A stretch of 64,000 nt of DNA from Parerythrobacter_A sp963761775. GTDB lineage: Bacteria; Pseudomonadota; Alphaproteobacteria; Sphingomonadales; Sphingomonadaceae. Position 1 is the stretch's first letter. Each line of letters begins with the position of its first letter. The stretch lies in NCBI GenBank assembly GCA_963761775.1, contig CAVXIF010000001.1, positions 248,001 to 312,000 of the forward strand. Reading direction: 5' to 3'. Of the stretch, positions 17,222 through 28,316 are shown piece after piece. The position numbers and the translations under genes are program-made. The notes under the pieces were generated by a model, which did not search any database, had not been told where the DNA came from, and worked only from the letters and a program-made list of their open reading frames with translations.

Positions 17222-17822
17222 ATGATTGCGAAACTGAAAGGCCTGCTGGACGAAACCGGCGCGGACTGGGCGGTGATCGACGTCGCGGGCGTCGGTTATC
17301 TCGTGCATTGCTCCACCAAGACGCTGGCGGCGCTGGGCGAAACGGGCGAGGGCTGCACGCTTTATACCGACTTGCAGGTGAGCGAGAACGACATGCGGTT
17401 GCTTGGTTTTGCCGAGGCGGCGGAGCGCGACTGGTTCCGCCTGCTGACCGGCGTGCAGGGGGTGGGCAGCAAGGTCGCGCTGGCGATCCTGTCGGCGCTG
17501 TCCACGGCGGAAGTGCAGGCGGCGTGTGCGGGCGGTGATGCTGCCACCGTGGCGCGCGCGCAGGGCGTCGGCCCGAAACTGGCCGGGCGCATCGTCAACG
17601 AACTGAAGGAAAAGGCTGGCGCGCTGCCCGCCGGACCGGGCGGCACAAGTTTCGCACGCCCCAGCCGCCGGGGCCAGCGCCGATGCCGTCAGCGCGCTGG
17701 AAAACCTCGGCTTCAAACCCGCCACCGCCACCCGCGCCGTAGCCGCCGCCACGACCGAGCTGGGCGCGGATGCGGAAGAGGGCGAACTGATCCGCGTGGC
17801 GCTGAAGAAGGCGGCGGGGTGA
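17222..17822 (+). CDS. ruvA: Holliday junction branch migration protein RuvA (apparent frameshift)
   Basis: RuvA binds Holliday junctions and loads RuvB. Domain I (MIAKLKGLLDE, DVAGVGYLVHCS) and the two helix-hairpin-helix motifs (LLTGVQGVGSKVALAILS, AQGVGPKLAGRIVNELKEK) are in one frame. The C-terminal domain III (ASADAVSALENLGF to LIRVALKKAAG) continues in another frame and ends at 17822. The change falls in the flexible linker at about 17640-17672. Discounting one base gives 199 residues, the normal size. Domain III touches RuvB, so a true frameshift would be damaging; a sequence error is more likely. Confidence 0.92.
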
Positions 17823-17846
17823 TGCGGGCTCTCGCACAAACCCGTC

Positions 17847-17867
17847 ATCCTGAACTTGGTTCAGGAT
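17847..17867. repeat. TCCTGAAC...GTTCAGGA palindrome at the 3' end of GIY-YIG gene 1
   Basis: The palindrome ATCCTGAAC-TTG-GTTCAGGAT spans the stop codon of the first GIY-YIG gene. The same element recurs at 18371-18391, and a variant (ATGCTGAA...TTCAGCAT) lies at 18745-18765 upstream of the second gene. It may act as a terminator or as the boundary of a mobile cassette. Confidence 0.8.
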
Positions 17868-18196
17868 CCATCCCGCCCCATGCTCGGAGCAATCGGCTCC
17901 ATCCCCAACGCAGGCGCCAAATCATGCCAATCGGGGTTCTCGCTCTCGATCAGATTGATTTTCCATTGGCGATGCCAGCGCTTCAACTGTTTTTCGCGGC
18001 TTGTCGCAGTCTGCATATCGCCATACATTTCGAAGTGCATAAGACGGTGAACGCCATACCGTTTCGTGAAACCAGGAACCGCGTTGGTGCGATGTTGATG
18101 CAAGCGTCCGACAAGGTCCGACGTTACGCCAATGTAGAGCGTCCCATATGGCTTGCTCGTCAGGATATAGACGCAGGGGTGGCGTTCGACCGACAT
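17861..18196 (-). CDS. GIY-YIG nuclease-like protein (copy 1)
   Basis: This single-domain GIY-YIG protein has 111 residues from ATG 18196 (MSVERHPCVYILTSKPYG). The VYI...LYIG core, VTSDLVGRLHQHR with the conserved Arg, and FEMYGDMQTATSREKQLK with the catalytic-type Glu are present. It belongs to the short YhbQ-like group whose cellular role is poorly known. It lies antisense between ruvA and ruvB. Its coding end reads into the palindrome, so the tail GMEPIAPSMGRDGS is partly repeat-encoded. It is clearly paralogous to copy 2. Confidence 0.85.
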   Translation of the reverse strand: MSVERHPCVYILTSKPYGTLYIGVTSDLVGRLHQHRTNAVPGFTKRYGVHRLMHFEMYGDMQTATSREKQLKRWHRQWKINLIESENPDWHDLAPALGMEPIAPSMGRDGS

Positions 18197-18370
18197 GGCA
18201 CCGAGTTTGCGGCGAGATGGATGCTGGAGTCGAAGACGTGCGAGCACAAACAAGTTCAGCATGACGATAGTGACGTTGAAGTCGCCCTGTCCGCCATGAC
18301 CGCGCACGCCATGCTGCAACAGCGCGGCTACACGGTGAACCCGTTTTGAAAGGGTGGCCAAATACCCGTC

Positions 18371-18391
18371 ATCCTGAACTCGGTTCAGGAT
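18371..18391. repeat. TCCTGAAC...GTTCAGGA palindrome at the 3' end of GIY-YIG gene 2
   Basis: ATCCTGAAC-TCG-GTTCAGGAT differs from the copy at 17847-17867 by one loop base and again contains the stop codon region of the neighbouring GIY-YIG gene. Confidence 0.8.
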
Positions 18392-18720
18392 CCATCTTGC
18401 CTCAGGTTCGGAGCAATCGGCTCCATCCCCAACGCGGGTGCTAAGTCGTGCCAGTCGGGGTTCTCGCTTTCGATCACGTTGATCTTCCATTGCCGGTGCC
18501 AGTTCTTAAGCTGTTTCTCTCGCGTGATGGCTACGTCCATGTCACCGAGTACCTCGAAGCGGACGAGATGAAACACGGCGTGGCGAGCAACAAAGCCTCG
18601 CGTTTCGCCGCTGCGGTGTTGGTACAGTCTGCCGAGAAGGTCGCTGGTCACGCCGATGTACAACGTCCCTCGCGGCTGGCTGGCGAGGATATAGACACAG
18701 GGGTGCCGTTCGGTCGACAT
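18385..18720 (-). CDS. GIY-YIG nuclease-like protein (copy 2)
   Basis: Also 111 residues, from ATG 18720 (MSTERHPCVYILASQPRG), aligned end to end with copy 1. It shares LYIGVTSDL, TREKQLK, WHRQWKIN and the tail PDWHDLAPALGMEPIAP. The catalytic-type residues (Tyr of GIY and YIG, Arg, Glu) are kept in both copies, which argues against decay. A 15-codon upstream extension to 18765 is read from the palindromic repeat and is probably not translated. ruvB starts about 60 bases beyond on the other strand. Confidence 0.85.
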   Translation of the reverse strand: MSTERHPCVYILASQPRGTLYIGVTSDLLGRLYQHRSGETRGFVARHAVFHLVRFEVLGDMDVAITREKQLKNWHRQWKINVIESENPDWHDLAPALGMEPIAPNLRQDGS

Positions 18721-18744
18721 GGCACTGAGCCTGCCGCGCAATGG

Positions 18745-18765
18745 ATGCTGAAACAAGTTCAGCAT
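18745..18765. repeat. ATGCTGAA...TTCAGCAT palindrome upstream of GIY-YIG gene 2
   Basis: ATGCTGAA-ACAAG-TTCAGCAT forms a perfect hairpin 25 bases upstream of the GIY-YIG start and 18 bases before ruvB. A broken version, split by about 20 bases, lies at 18231-18262 upstream of copy 1. Confidence 0.7.
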
Positions 18766-18782
18766 GACGGTAGGAGGCGCAG

Positions 18783-19826
18783 ATGACCGACCCCACCCCC
18801 CTACACACCCCCGACCGCCAGCCGGACGATCCCGACGCCGCGCTGCGCCCCAAGTCGCTGGCCGAGTTCGTGGGGCAGGAGGCGGCGCGGGACAATCTGC
18901 GGGTGTTTATCGAGTCCGCGAGGTCGCGGGGCGAGGCGATGGACCATGTGCTGTTCTTCGGGCCGCCGGGGCTGGGCAAGACCACGCTGGCGCAGATCGT
19001 GGCCAAGGAGCTGGGCGTCGGCTTTCGTGCCACCAGCGGGCCGGTGATCGGCAAGCCGGGCGATCTGGCGGCGCTGCTGACCAATCTCGAACCGCACGAT
19101 GTCTTGTTCATCGACGAGATCCACCGGCTCAATCCCGTGGTCGAAGAGGTGCTGTATCCCGCAATGGAGGATCGCGCGCTCGACCTTATCATCGGCGAAG
19201 GGCCGTCCGCGCGCAGTGTGCGGATCGACTTGCCACCGTTCACTCTGGTCGGCGCGACCACGCGGCAGGGGCTGTTGACCACGCCGCTGCGCGACCGCTT
19301 CGGCATTCCGGTGCGGCTGACCTTCTATACGCACGAGGAGCTGGACCGCGTGGTGACGCGCGGTGCCGGACTGCTGGGCATGGCGATCCAGCCCGACGGC
19401 GCGCGCGAGATCGCCCGGCGCAGCAGGGGTACGCCCCGCGTCGCCGGGCGGCTGATGCGCCGCGTGCGCGACTTCGCGCACGTCGCGGGAGACGGCATGG
19501 TGACGAAGGCAGTGGCCGACGATGCGCTGACCCGGCTGGAGATCGACCGGCTGGGCCTCGATGCGATGGACCGGCGCTATCTCGCCATGATCGCCACCAC
19601 CTACAAGGGCGGCCCGGTCGGCGTGGAAACGCTGGCGGCGGGCCTCAGCGAACCCCGCGATACGGTGGAGGAGGTGATCGAGCCGTTCCTGATCCAGCTG
19701 GGACTGATCGCGCGCACGGCACGAGGCCGGTGCCTGAACGATGCGGGATGGAATCACCTGGAAATGCAGCCACCGGCGGGTGTCGGCGATGGTTCGCAAA
19801 CCGGGCTTTTCGACGCGAACGGGTAA
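18783..19826 (+). CDS. ruvB: Holliday junction branch migration helicase RuvB
   Basis: This 347-residue AAA+ motor drives branch migration with RuvA. The Walker A motif is FFGPPGLGKTTLAQIV, Walker B is VLFIDEIHRL, sensor I lies in FTLVGATTRQGLLTTPLRDR, and GTPRVAGRLMRRVRDFA marks the C-terminal part. The winged-helix domain ends the protein. It is separated from ruvA by about 960 bases carrying the two antisense GIY-YIG genes, whereas the two are normally adjacent or nearly so. Confidence 0.97.
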   Translation: MTDPTPLHTPDRQPDDPDAALRPKSLAEFVGQEAARDNLRVFIESARSRGEAMDHVLFFGPPGLGKTTLAQIVAKELGVGFRATSGPVIGKPGDLAALLTNLEPHDVLFIDEIHRLNPVVEEVLYPAMEDRALDLIIGEGPSARSVRIDLPPFTLVGATTRQGLLTTPLRDRFGIPVRLTFYTHEELDRVVTRGAGLLGMAIQPDGAREIARRSRGTPRVAGRLMRRVRDFAHVAGDGMVTKAVADDALTRLEIDRLGLDAMDRRYLAMIATTYKGGPVGVETLAAGLSEPRDTVEEVIEPFLIQLGLIARTARGRCLNDAGWNHLEMQPPAGVGDGSQTGLFDANG

Positions 19827-20046
19827 GTTTCGGGTAGGAACCGCGCCCCGTTCGGTTCCGATATGGGACACCTCGCCCCGATCGGCACCGCGACTTGCAT
19901 ATTATCTGCGTTTTCGCAGCTTGGGCATGGTTAACCCCATTGCGGGATTAAGCTGATGGTTGCTTCTTGGTGCGACAGGGACATGCAGAAGGAGCGGAAC
20001 CGCCGCTTTCGATAGCACCCCGAACGCAAATTAAGAGAGCTTGCCC

Positions 20047-21714
20047 ATGTCGGTTAAACTGGCCCTGGCGAAATTGTCCGCAACCGCAGCAGGTACCGCC
20101 CTGCTCGCTGGCGGTGCAGTCCATGTCGCCGAACAACAGGTGACGGATACGCCCATTTACAAATCGGGCAAGGTCCAGTCGACCAAGACCGAACCGGTCA
20201 AGTATATCAAGGAACGCCGCACCGCGACGCGCGTCGTGCCCAAGACGGTGGAACGCCAGCGGCGCATCGTCCGGCGCGAAGTGGAATGCGAACCGGTCGG
20301 TCCCGGCATGGTTGGCGGTCCGGGCTTCGGCAACGGCGCGATCGTCGGCCACTCCGGCCCCATTCCCGGCAATGCGGGTATGGCGGATCCGGCGATGGCC
20401 GGTGCCGGTCCGCGTGGCGGCTATCCCGGTGGCGGTTACGCCGTGGGTGGCTCGCGTATCATCGGCACGGCGGGCGACCCGCAATGTGCGCCGGCCTATC
20501 GCATGGCGCTTGCAGCAATTCCCGCGCCGATCGCACCCCTTCCGCAGCAGCCCTTCCGTGGCGGCGGCGGCGGTGAAGGCGGCGGCGTAACGGTCATCGG
20601 TGGCAGCGGCGGCTTCGGCGGCGGGCTGGGCGGCGGCTTCTTCGGCGGTTTCTTCGGTGGCGGCGGCGGTGGTTCGGGCGGCAGTGTCGTCGTCTCCTCC
20701 ACCACGACGACATCGGGTGGTTCGACCTCGACTTCCGGTGGTGTAACCAGCGGCACGTCGGGTACATCCGGCACCAGCGGTACGTCGGGCACCAGCGGCA
20801 CTTCCGGAACATCCGGCACCAGCGGCGTCAATATCAATATCGATATCGACAATTCCAGCGGTGGCAGCGGCGGCTCGTCCTCCACGACGGGTGGCGTCAC
20901 GACCTCGACCTCGACCGGCGGCGTAACCACCTCGACGTCGACGGGTGGCGTAACGTCTTCGACCGGCGGCGTGACCTCTTCGACCTCCAGCTCGAGCGGC
21001 GGGATCACCTCGTCCAGCTCTACTGGCGGCGTAACGAGCACCACCGGTGGGGTGACAAGTACCTCGTCTTCCGGTGGTTCGGGTGGCAGTTCGTCCAGCA
21101 GCTCTTCGAGTTCGTCGAGCTCTTCCAGCTCGTCCAGCTCTTCGTCGGGCGGCACATCGGGCAATACGAGCGGCAACACCTCCGGGAATACCTCGGGCAA
21201 CACCAGCGGGAACACGTCCGGCAATACCAGCGGGAATACTTCGGGTAACACCAGCGGCAACACGTCTGGCAACACCTCCGGCACCAGCGGTCATCCGGGC
21301 ACGTCCGGGACCAGTGGAACGTCCGGCACGTCGGGTACAAGCGGGACCAGCGGCATGACGTCGGGCGGTTCGGGTTCGTCGTCCAGCAGCAGCTCTTCGA
21401 GCAGCAGCAGTTCGTCCAGCTCGTCGAGTTCCGGCGGGGCGACCAGCAGTGGCGCGACCAGCGGCGGGACGACCGGCAACATGACCAGCTCGACCTCGTC
21501 CAGTTCGTCTTCCTCCAGCTCCTCGTCGAGCAGCAGCTCCTCGTCTTCGGGGAACACGTCCGGCACAAGCGGGACCAGCGGAACGTCCGGAACGAGCGGA
21601 ACTTCGGGCACCAGCGGCACGCAGGTTCCGGCACCGCCCATGATGATCCTGTTCGGCATGGCCGCGGCGGGCATCCTCGGTCGGCGCAAGTTCCTGCCGA
21701 AGCGGTCTGCCTGA
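20047..21714 (+). CDS. Ser/Gly/Thr-repeat secreted protein with C-terminal sorting-type tail
   Basis: The 555-residue product starts at ATG 20047 with a Sec-type signal (MSVKLALAKLSATAAGTALL). Residues about 40-80 are basic with many Arg. After a Gly-rich part come GTSG triplet-type repeats, an NINIDIDNSSG island, STGGVTT/S repeats, poly-Ser blocks and about ten NTSG repeats. The end is VPAPP, then MMILFGMAAAGILG, then RRKFLPKR. This tripartite end (motif, hydrophobic helix, basic cluster) resembles PEP-CTERM/VPxP sorting signals handled by exosortases. No exosortase gene is in the window. I infer a heavily glycosylatable surface or matrix protein; the family is not recognised. Confidence 0.75.
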   Translation: MSVKLALAKLSATAAGTALLAGGAVHVAEQQVTDTPIYKSGKVQSTKTEPVKYIKERRTATRVVPKTVERQRRIVRREVECEPVGPGMVGGPGFGNGAIVGHSGPIPGNAGMADPAMAGAGPRGGYPGGGYAVGGSRIIGTAGDPQCAPAYRMALAAIPAPIAPLPQQPFRGGGGGEGGGVTVIGGSGGFGGGLGGGFFGGFFGGGGGGSGGSVVVSSTTTTSGGSTSTSGGVTSGTSGTSGTSGTSGTSGTSGTSGTSGVNINIDIDNSSGGSGGSSSTTGGVTTSTSTGGVTTSTSTGGVTSSTGGVTSSTSSSSGGITSSSSTGGVTSTTGGVTSTSSSGGSGGSSSSSSSSSSSSSSSSSSSSGGTSGNTSGNTSGNTSGNTSGNTSGNTSGNTSGNTSGNTSGNTSGTSGHPGTSGTSGTSGTSGTSGTSGMTSGGSGSSSSSSSSSSSSSSSSSSSGGATSSGATSGGTTGNMTSSTSSSSSSSSSSSSSSSSSSGNTSGTSGTSGTSGTSGTSGTSGTQVPAPPMMILFGMAAAGILGRRKFLPKRSA

Positions 21715-21755
21715 GCAGGACACACCGACACTTCCATTGGCGACACACCAATGAA

Positions 21756-21784
21756 AAGGGCGGCCTTCGCAAAAGGCCGCCCTT
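21756..21784. terminator. Bidirectional terminator between the repeat protein and acnA
   Basis: A perfect 12-bp stem, AAGGGCGGCCTT (21756-21767) and AAGGCCGCCCTT (21773-21784), has a five-base loop. U-rich tails follow on both strands. It lies between the convergent stops at 21714 and 21814. Confidence 0.85.
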
Positions 21785-21813
21785 CTTGTATCAGCAGATC
21801 AGCGGAAGCCGGA

Positions 21814-24486
<2,673 letters not shown>

Positions 24487-24649
24487 GTGCGGTTTCCTTT
24501 GGGTATGAGAGCGGTGCGCGCGTTCCTGCCGCGCGTCCTGAATATGCCTGCGACACCTGCGCGTTCGGGTGCTTTTCGTCAAGGGTTCGCCAGTATTCGG
24601 GCGGGGTTCGGGCAGCCGTTTGTCCTAACCATCGTGTCCCGCAATATTG

Positions 24650-25525
24650 CTACTGCGCGCCACGTTGCTGGCGCACCGCGATCCAGCACCCGGTCACGAT
24701 CAGGACTGTGCCTGCCAGGGTGATCGCACGCACGCTTTCCGCAAAGAAAACCCAGCCCAGCGCGCTGGCCCAGACGAAGCTGCTATATTCGATAGGCACC
24801 AGCACCTGCGCCTCGGCGCGGGCATAGGCCCAGGTAATCGCCAGCGACGCCGCCACCGTCAGGATGCCCGCCGCCAGCAGGATCAGCGCGATTTGCGGGT
24901 CGGGCATGGTAAACACAAAAGGCAAGGCAGGCGCGAACAGCAGGAAACCGACGCCGCCGTGAAACGCGGTCGCTTCCAGTGGCCCTGCCACCAATGCCTG
25001 TTGCCGGATGATGATGAAGTTCCAGGCATAGAGCGTTGCGGAAAAAAGCAGCGCGGCCAGACCTTTCACCGTTTCCAGATCGGCCGTCACGGCACCGAGC
25101 CGTCCCGATACGATGACGATGGTCCCCGCAAACCCGATCAGCGAACCCCACACCGCCTTGGGCGCGATTGTTTCGCCAAGCAGCACCTTGGCCAGATACA
25201 GCGCGAGCAGCGGCGCGACGAAGGAGATGGCGATGGCTTCCGCAATCGGCAGCTTGGTAAGCGCGTAGAAGAACGAGAATGCCATCACGGCGGACACCGT
25301 CCCGCGCAGCAGATGCAGTCGCAGGACCGGCGGCGCGGGCCAGCGCCCTCCGCGCGCCAGCCATACGGGCATCGCCAGCGTTGCTGCAAATCCGGATCGC
25401 AGCACCGAGGCGCTATAGGCCCCGATTGCCAGCGCCGCGCCCTTCATCGCGGCATCCATGACGGACAGGCACGCCACACCGAACAGGGCCGCCAGCAGGG
25501 GCCAAAAATGTGGATGGCGCGTCAT
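24650..25525 (-). CDS. EamA/DMT-family transporter
   Basis: This protein of about 291 residues (ATG 25525, MTRHPHFWPLLAALFGVACL) has ten predicted transmembrane helices in two EamA repeats. The first repeat includes FFYALTKLPIAEAIAISFVAPLL and the second ends TWAYARAEAQVLVPIEYSSFVW, both typical of this exporter family of amino acids or other small metabolites. Substrate cannot be told from the sequence. It lies upstream of acnA on the same strand with about 160 bases between. Confidence 0.85.
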   Translation of the reverse strand: MTRHPHFWPLLAALFGVACLSVMDAAMKGAALAIGAYSASVLRSGFAATLAMPVWLARGGRWPAPPVLRLHLLRGTVSAVMAFSFFYALTKLPIAEAIAISFVAPLLALYLAKVLLGETIAPKAVWGSLIGFAGTIVIVSGRLGAVTADLETVKGLAALLFSATLYAWNFIIIRQQALVAGPLEATAFHGGVGFLLFAPALPFVFTMPDPQIALILLAAGILTVAASLAITWAYARAEAQVLVPIEYSSFVWASALGWVFFAESVRAITLAGTVLIVTGCWIAVRQQRGAQ

Positions 25526-25668
25526 GCCGCCTGCCCTAGATGCGCGCGCCCCCGGCGTCATCCGGCGCGTTGTCATTCAGCGCGCATAAAGCGGCGCGGT
25601 TTGATAGTTCGTCATGGCTGGGCTACGCCCGGCAAACCGAACAGATTTAGACTTATACGGGGCCGCGA

Positions 25669-27063
25669 ATGCATCTTTCTTCCATCCTGAAGCGCGCATT
25701 GCCGCATGTCGCTATTATTTCGGGCGCTACGCTGTTGTCGGCAACGGCTGGCGCACAGACCTCTCCGCAGAACATCCTGCCGCAAAAGGCCGAAATTCAG
25801 GAACAGAGTGTCGAGGCCGATACCGGCGCGTTCATTTCCGAACCCGTGGTGCAGGCAATCGACGCGATGGCCGAACCGGAATATCCCGTGGTGCAGGTCT
25901 GGACCACAGAGGCGGCAACCGCGTTGCTGACGAAGGTGGAAGGGGTCGGCGCAGAAGGGCTGGACCCCGCCGAATACGAACCGCAGGTTCTGCGGGAAAG
26001 CATTGCATCAGGCACCGGCGCCGAACTGGATGCGACGGCCAGCAAGACCTTTGCATGGCTGGTCGAAGACCTGCGCGATGGCCGCACGCCGATGGACGGG
26101 CGCAAACAGTGGTTCGTGCTGGACCCCGACCAGGACCGCTATCCGACCGGCAAGCTGATGGCGCAGGTGCTGGAAAGCGGCGATCTGGCGGGTACGCTCG
26201 AGCAGATCATGCCCGAGCATCCCGATTACTACCGGCTGCGCGAAGAGCTGGCCGCAACGCCGGAAACCGACGGCAAACGGCGCAAGCTGATCCGTGCGAA
26301 CATGGACCGCTGGCGGTGGCTGGCGCGTGATCTGGGCAGTCAGTACCTGATTACCAATGTGCCGGAATACCAGCTGCGCCTGACGGTGAACGACAACATT
26401 GTGCGGACCTATCGCACCGTGGTCGGCAAGCCGGGCCGTAATGCGACGCCGCAAATTGCCGAAAGCGTGGAAGGTATCGTGTTCAATCCGACATGGACCG
26501 TGCCGCAGTCCATCGTGAAGGGGGAAGGGCTGGGCAACAAGGTGCTGAACAACCCGGCTTGGGCGAAGCGCGCCGGTTACACCGCAACCCGCACGGCCAA
26601 TGGCTGGACCAGTGTGGTGCAGCAGCCGGGGCCGACCAATTCGCTGGGCCTGATGAAGCTGGACATGCCCAACCGGCATGCCATTTTCCTGCACGACACG
26701 CCCTCTCGCCACCTGTTCAAGAACGACGCGCGGGCTTTGAGCCACGGCTGCATCCGCACCGAACGCGCGACGGAACTGGCGATTACGCTGGCGATCCTGC
26801 GCGGCGGCAAGTCGGCGGACGAGGCGAAGGGCATCCTGACTTCGGGAAAATACACCAAGGTCGGGTTCGAAACCTCGATGCCGGTGTACATCACCTATTT
26901 CACGATGGCGCAGGATATCGACGGCAAATTGCGCACGTTCAAGGACATTTACGACCGTGATGGCGCAGTGCTGGCATCGTTCGACAAGCCGCGCGTTGCC
27001 AATCGCAGCCGCGTGACGGGCGAGCAGATCATCCCGATCGAGGACGACCTGCGCGACAGCTGA
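25669..27063 (+). CDS. L,D-transpeptidase, YcbB/LdtD-like
   Basis: This 464-residue periplasmic enzyme cross-links peptidoglycan stem peptides between meso-DAP residues, or attaches proteins to them. A signal peptide ends near TAGAQT. The middle part matches the scaffold region of YcbB-type enzymes (NMDRWRWLARDLGSQYLITNVPEYQLRL). The YkuD domain carries IVFNPTWTVPQSIV, HAIFLHDTP and the catalytic SHGCIR with Cys361. It is followed directly by a second, convergent transpeptidase gene, so two cell-wall cross-linking enzymes share this spot. Confidence 0.92.
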   Translation: MHLSSILKRALPHVAIISGATLLSATAGAQTSPQNILPQKAEIQEQSVEADTGAFISEPVVQAIDAMAEPEYPVVQVWTTEAATALLTKVEGVGAEGLDPAEYEPQVLRESIASGTGAELDATASKTFAWLVEDLRDGRTPMDGRKQWFVLDPDQDRYPTGKLMAQVLESGDLAGTLEQIMPEHPDYYRLREELAATPETDGKRRKLIRANMDRWRWLARDLGSQYLITNVPEYQLRLTVNDNIVRTYRTVVGKPGRNATPQIAESVEGIVFNPTWTVPQSIVKGEGLGNKVLNNPAWAKRAGYTATRTANGWTSVVQQPGPTNSLGLMKLDMPNRHAIFLHDTPSRHLFKNDARALSHGCIRTERATELAITLAILRGGKSADEAKGILTSGKYTKVGFETSMPVYITYFTMAQDIDGKLRTFKDIYDRDGAVLASFDKPRVANRSRVTGEQIIPIEDDLRDS

Positions 27064-27069
27064 GACAGG

Positions 27070-27783
27070 TTAGAAAACGCCGGGCATCAGAATGTCGCTG
27101 CCCTGCGGAGGCTGCGGCGTCAGCGGCACGATGTCCGGCACAGGCTCCGGCTTGATCACCTTGGAACCGTCTTCGGCTATGCCGAGGGTGTCGGCAAACA
27201 GCACGCGCCCGCCGCCCAGCTTCAGCAGCGCAATCTTGAAGTCGGCATCGCCCATCGCGAAGCAGCCATTGGAGCGGCCTAGCCGGCCCCATTTTTCCAG
27301 ATGTGCGCGTTCGGCATAGCGAGCACGATGCATCACGATGGCGCGATTGAGCGCGTTGGAATTGTCTTCGTCCAGACCTTCCAGCCGGATCGAAGTGCCG
27401 AAGCGCCCGGTGTACCAGCCATACGTCATATACAGCCCGCGGCTGGAGCAATGCGATCCCTCGACATTGCTGAACCGGTCGAGCCAGCCGTCATGGTCGG
27501 GGTCCGAACCGTCGCCGTGGCTGACCAGATAGCTGTCGATCCGTCCACGCTCCAGATCGACGAAGTGGAAACGCGGTTCCGAACTGCGCAGACCGTAATC
27601 CGCGATGCCGACGATATCGCGTCGCCACAGCAGGTCGCCTGCCCGCGCCTGTTCGCGCTTGGCGATATCGACCAGCAATGCATCGCGCGGCAGCCCGCTG
27701 CGCACTTGTGCCGGAAGCCTGGCGGGCAGGGCCAGTGCGGTGCCCAGTGCAAGGCTGCTTGTCAAAAGTTGGCGTCTGTTCAT
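27070..27783 (-). CDS. Murein L,D-transpeptidase catalytic domain (YkuD_2-like), Tat-type signal
   Basis: This 237-residue exported protein begins MNRRQLLTSSLALGTALALP, an RR-x-LL Tat-like signal. The body resembles the YkuD_2 family: YLVSHGDGSDPDHDG, FSNVEGSHCSSRGLYMT and a catalytic-type RSNGCFAM with Cys174. It differs from the neighbouring YcbB-like enzyme and lacks the SHGCIR form. The start is ATG 27783, or ATG 27789 two codons earlier. The stop is seven bases from that of the convergent transpeptidase. Confidence 0.85.
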   Translation of the reverse strand: MNRRQLLTSSLALGTALALPARLPAQVRSGLPRDALLVDIAKREQARAGDLLWRRDIVGIADYGLRSSEPRFHFVDLERGRIDSYLVSHGDGSDPDHDGWLDRFSNVEGSHCSSRGLYMTYGWYTGRFGTSIRLEGLDEDNSNALNRAIVMHRARYAERAHLEKWGRLGRSNGCFAMGDADFKIALLKLGGGRVLFADTLGIAEDGSKVIKPEPVPDIVPLTPQPPQGSDILMPGVF

Positions 27784-27839
27784 GGACATTACCCTAGCCG
27801 ACAGCGATTGACGCATCGCTGAACGGGAAGGGGCATGAC

Positions 27840-28316
27840 ATGGTATCGAAAGCGCGCAAGAGGTTTGGCGGACGATTGGCCGCCGTGTGCGGCGCGGCGT
27901 TGCTGGCAAGCGGTCCGGCGGTTGGCCGCGACGACGCGACTGCCTCTGCGCCGATGGACCGGACCACGCTGGAACGGCTGGCGACCAATAGCGGCGTCAC
28001 CCTGCAATGGATCGGTTGGGAACGGCGCGGTATGGTCGATGTGCGGCGCGATGGCGAAACCGTTTACCTGAGCGGAAGCCAGATTGACGCGAACGGTAGC
28101 GGGACCCTCTGGCTCGATGGTCGCGTTGTAGAAGCGGGCCGTGACTATTTCATTTTCGACGGCCTCATCCGGATGGCAAACACGCCCGATGCGGGACGGG
28201 TATGCGAAGCCGACAAGACCTGGCGCTTCGCCATCACGCAGAACCGCCGCTATTACCGGCTGCGCGAATTCGAATGGTGCGACGGATTGACGGACTATAT
28301 CGACATCTACTTCTGA
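27840..28316 (+). CDS. Secreted protein of unknown function
   Basis: This 158-residue protein has an N-terminal signal sequence (RFGGRLAAVCGAALLASGPAVG). The mature part is acidic and aromatic, with TLQWIGWERRGMVDV, LSGSQIDANGSGTLWLDG, two Cys (CEADKTW and EWCDG, possibly a disulfide) and the end LTDYIDIYF. I do not recognise a family. Its end overlaps the convergent deacetylase gene by ten bases, and codon use is like its neighbours. Confidence 0.7.
   Translation: MVSKARKRFGGRLAAVCGAALLASGPAVGRDDATASAPMDRTTLERLATNSGVTLQWIGWERRGMVDVRRDGETVYLSGSQIDANGSGTLWLDGRVVEAGRDYFIFDGLIRMANTPDAGRVCEADKTWRFAITQNRRYYRLREFEWCDGLTDYIDIYF

Noticed and set aside
17640..17672. Programmed frameshift in ruvA
   Set aside because: No slippery heptamer with a downstream structure is apparent, and many neighbouring genes have the same kind of single-base break, so an error is more likely.
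20750..21620. CRISPR-like or satellite DNA repeats
   Set aside because: The periodicity is in codon units (GTSG, NTSG) with variable third bases and no fixed spacer, so it is coding repetition.
19948..21723. 591-codon minus-strand ORF opposite the Ser/Gly repeat protein
   Set aside because: It mirrors the repeats of the plus-strand gene as Arg/Ala/Gly tracts. The plus strand has a start, a signal peptide and a sorting tail.
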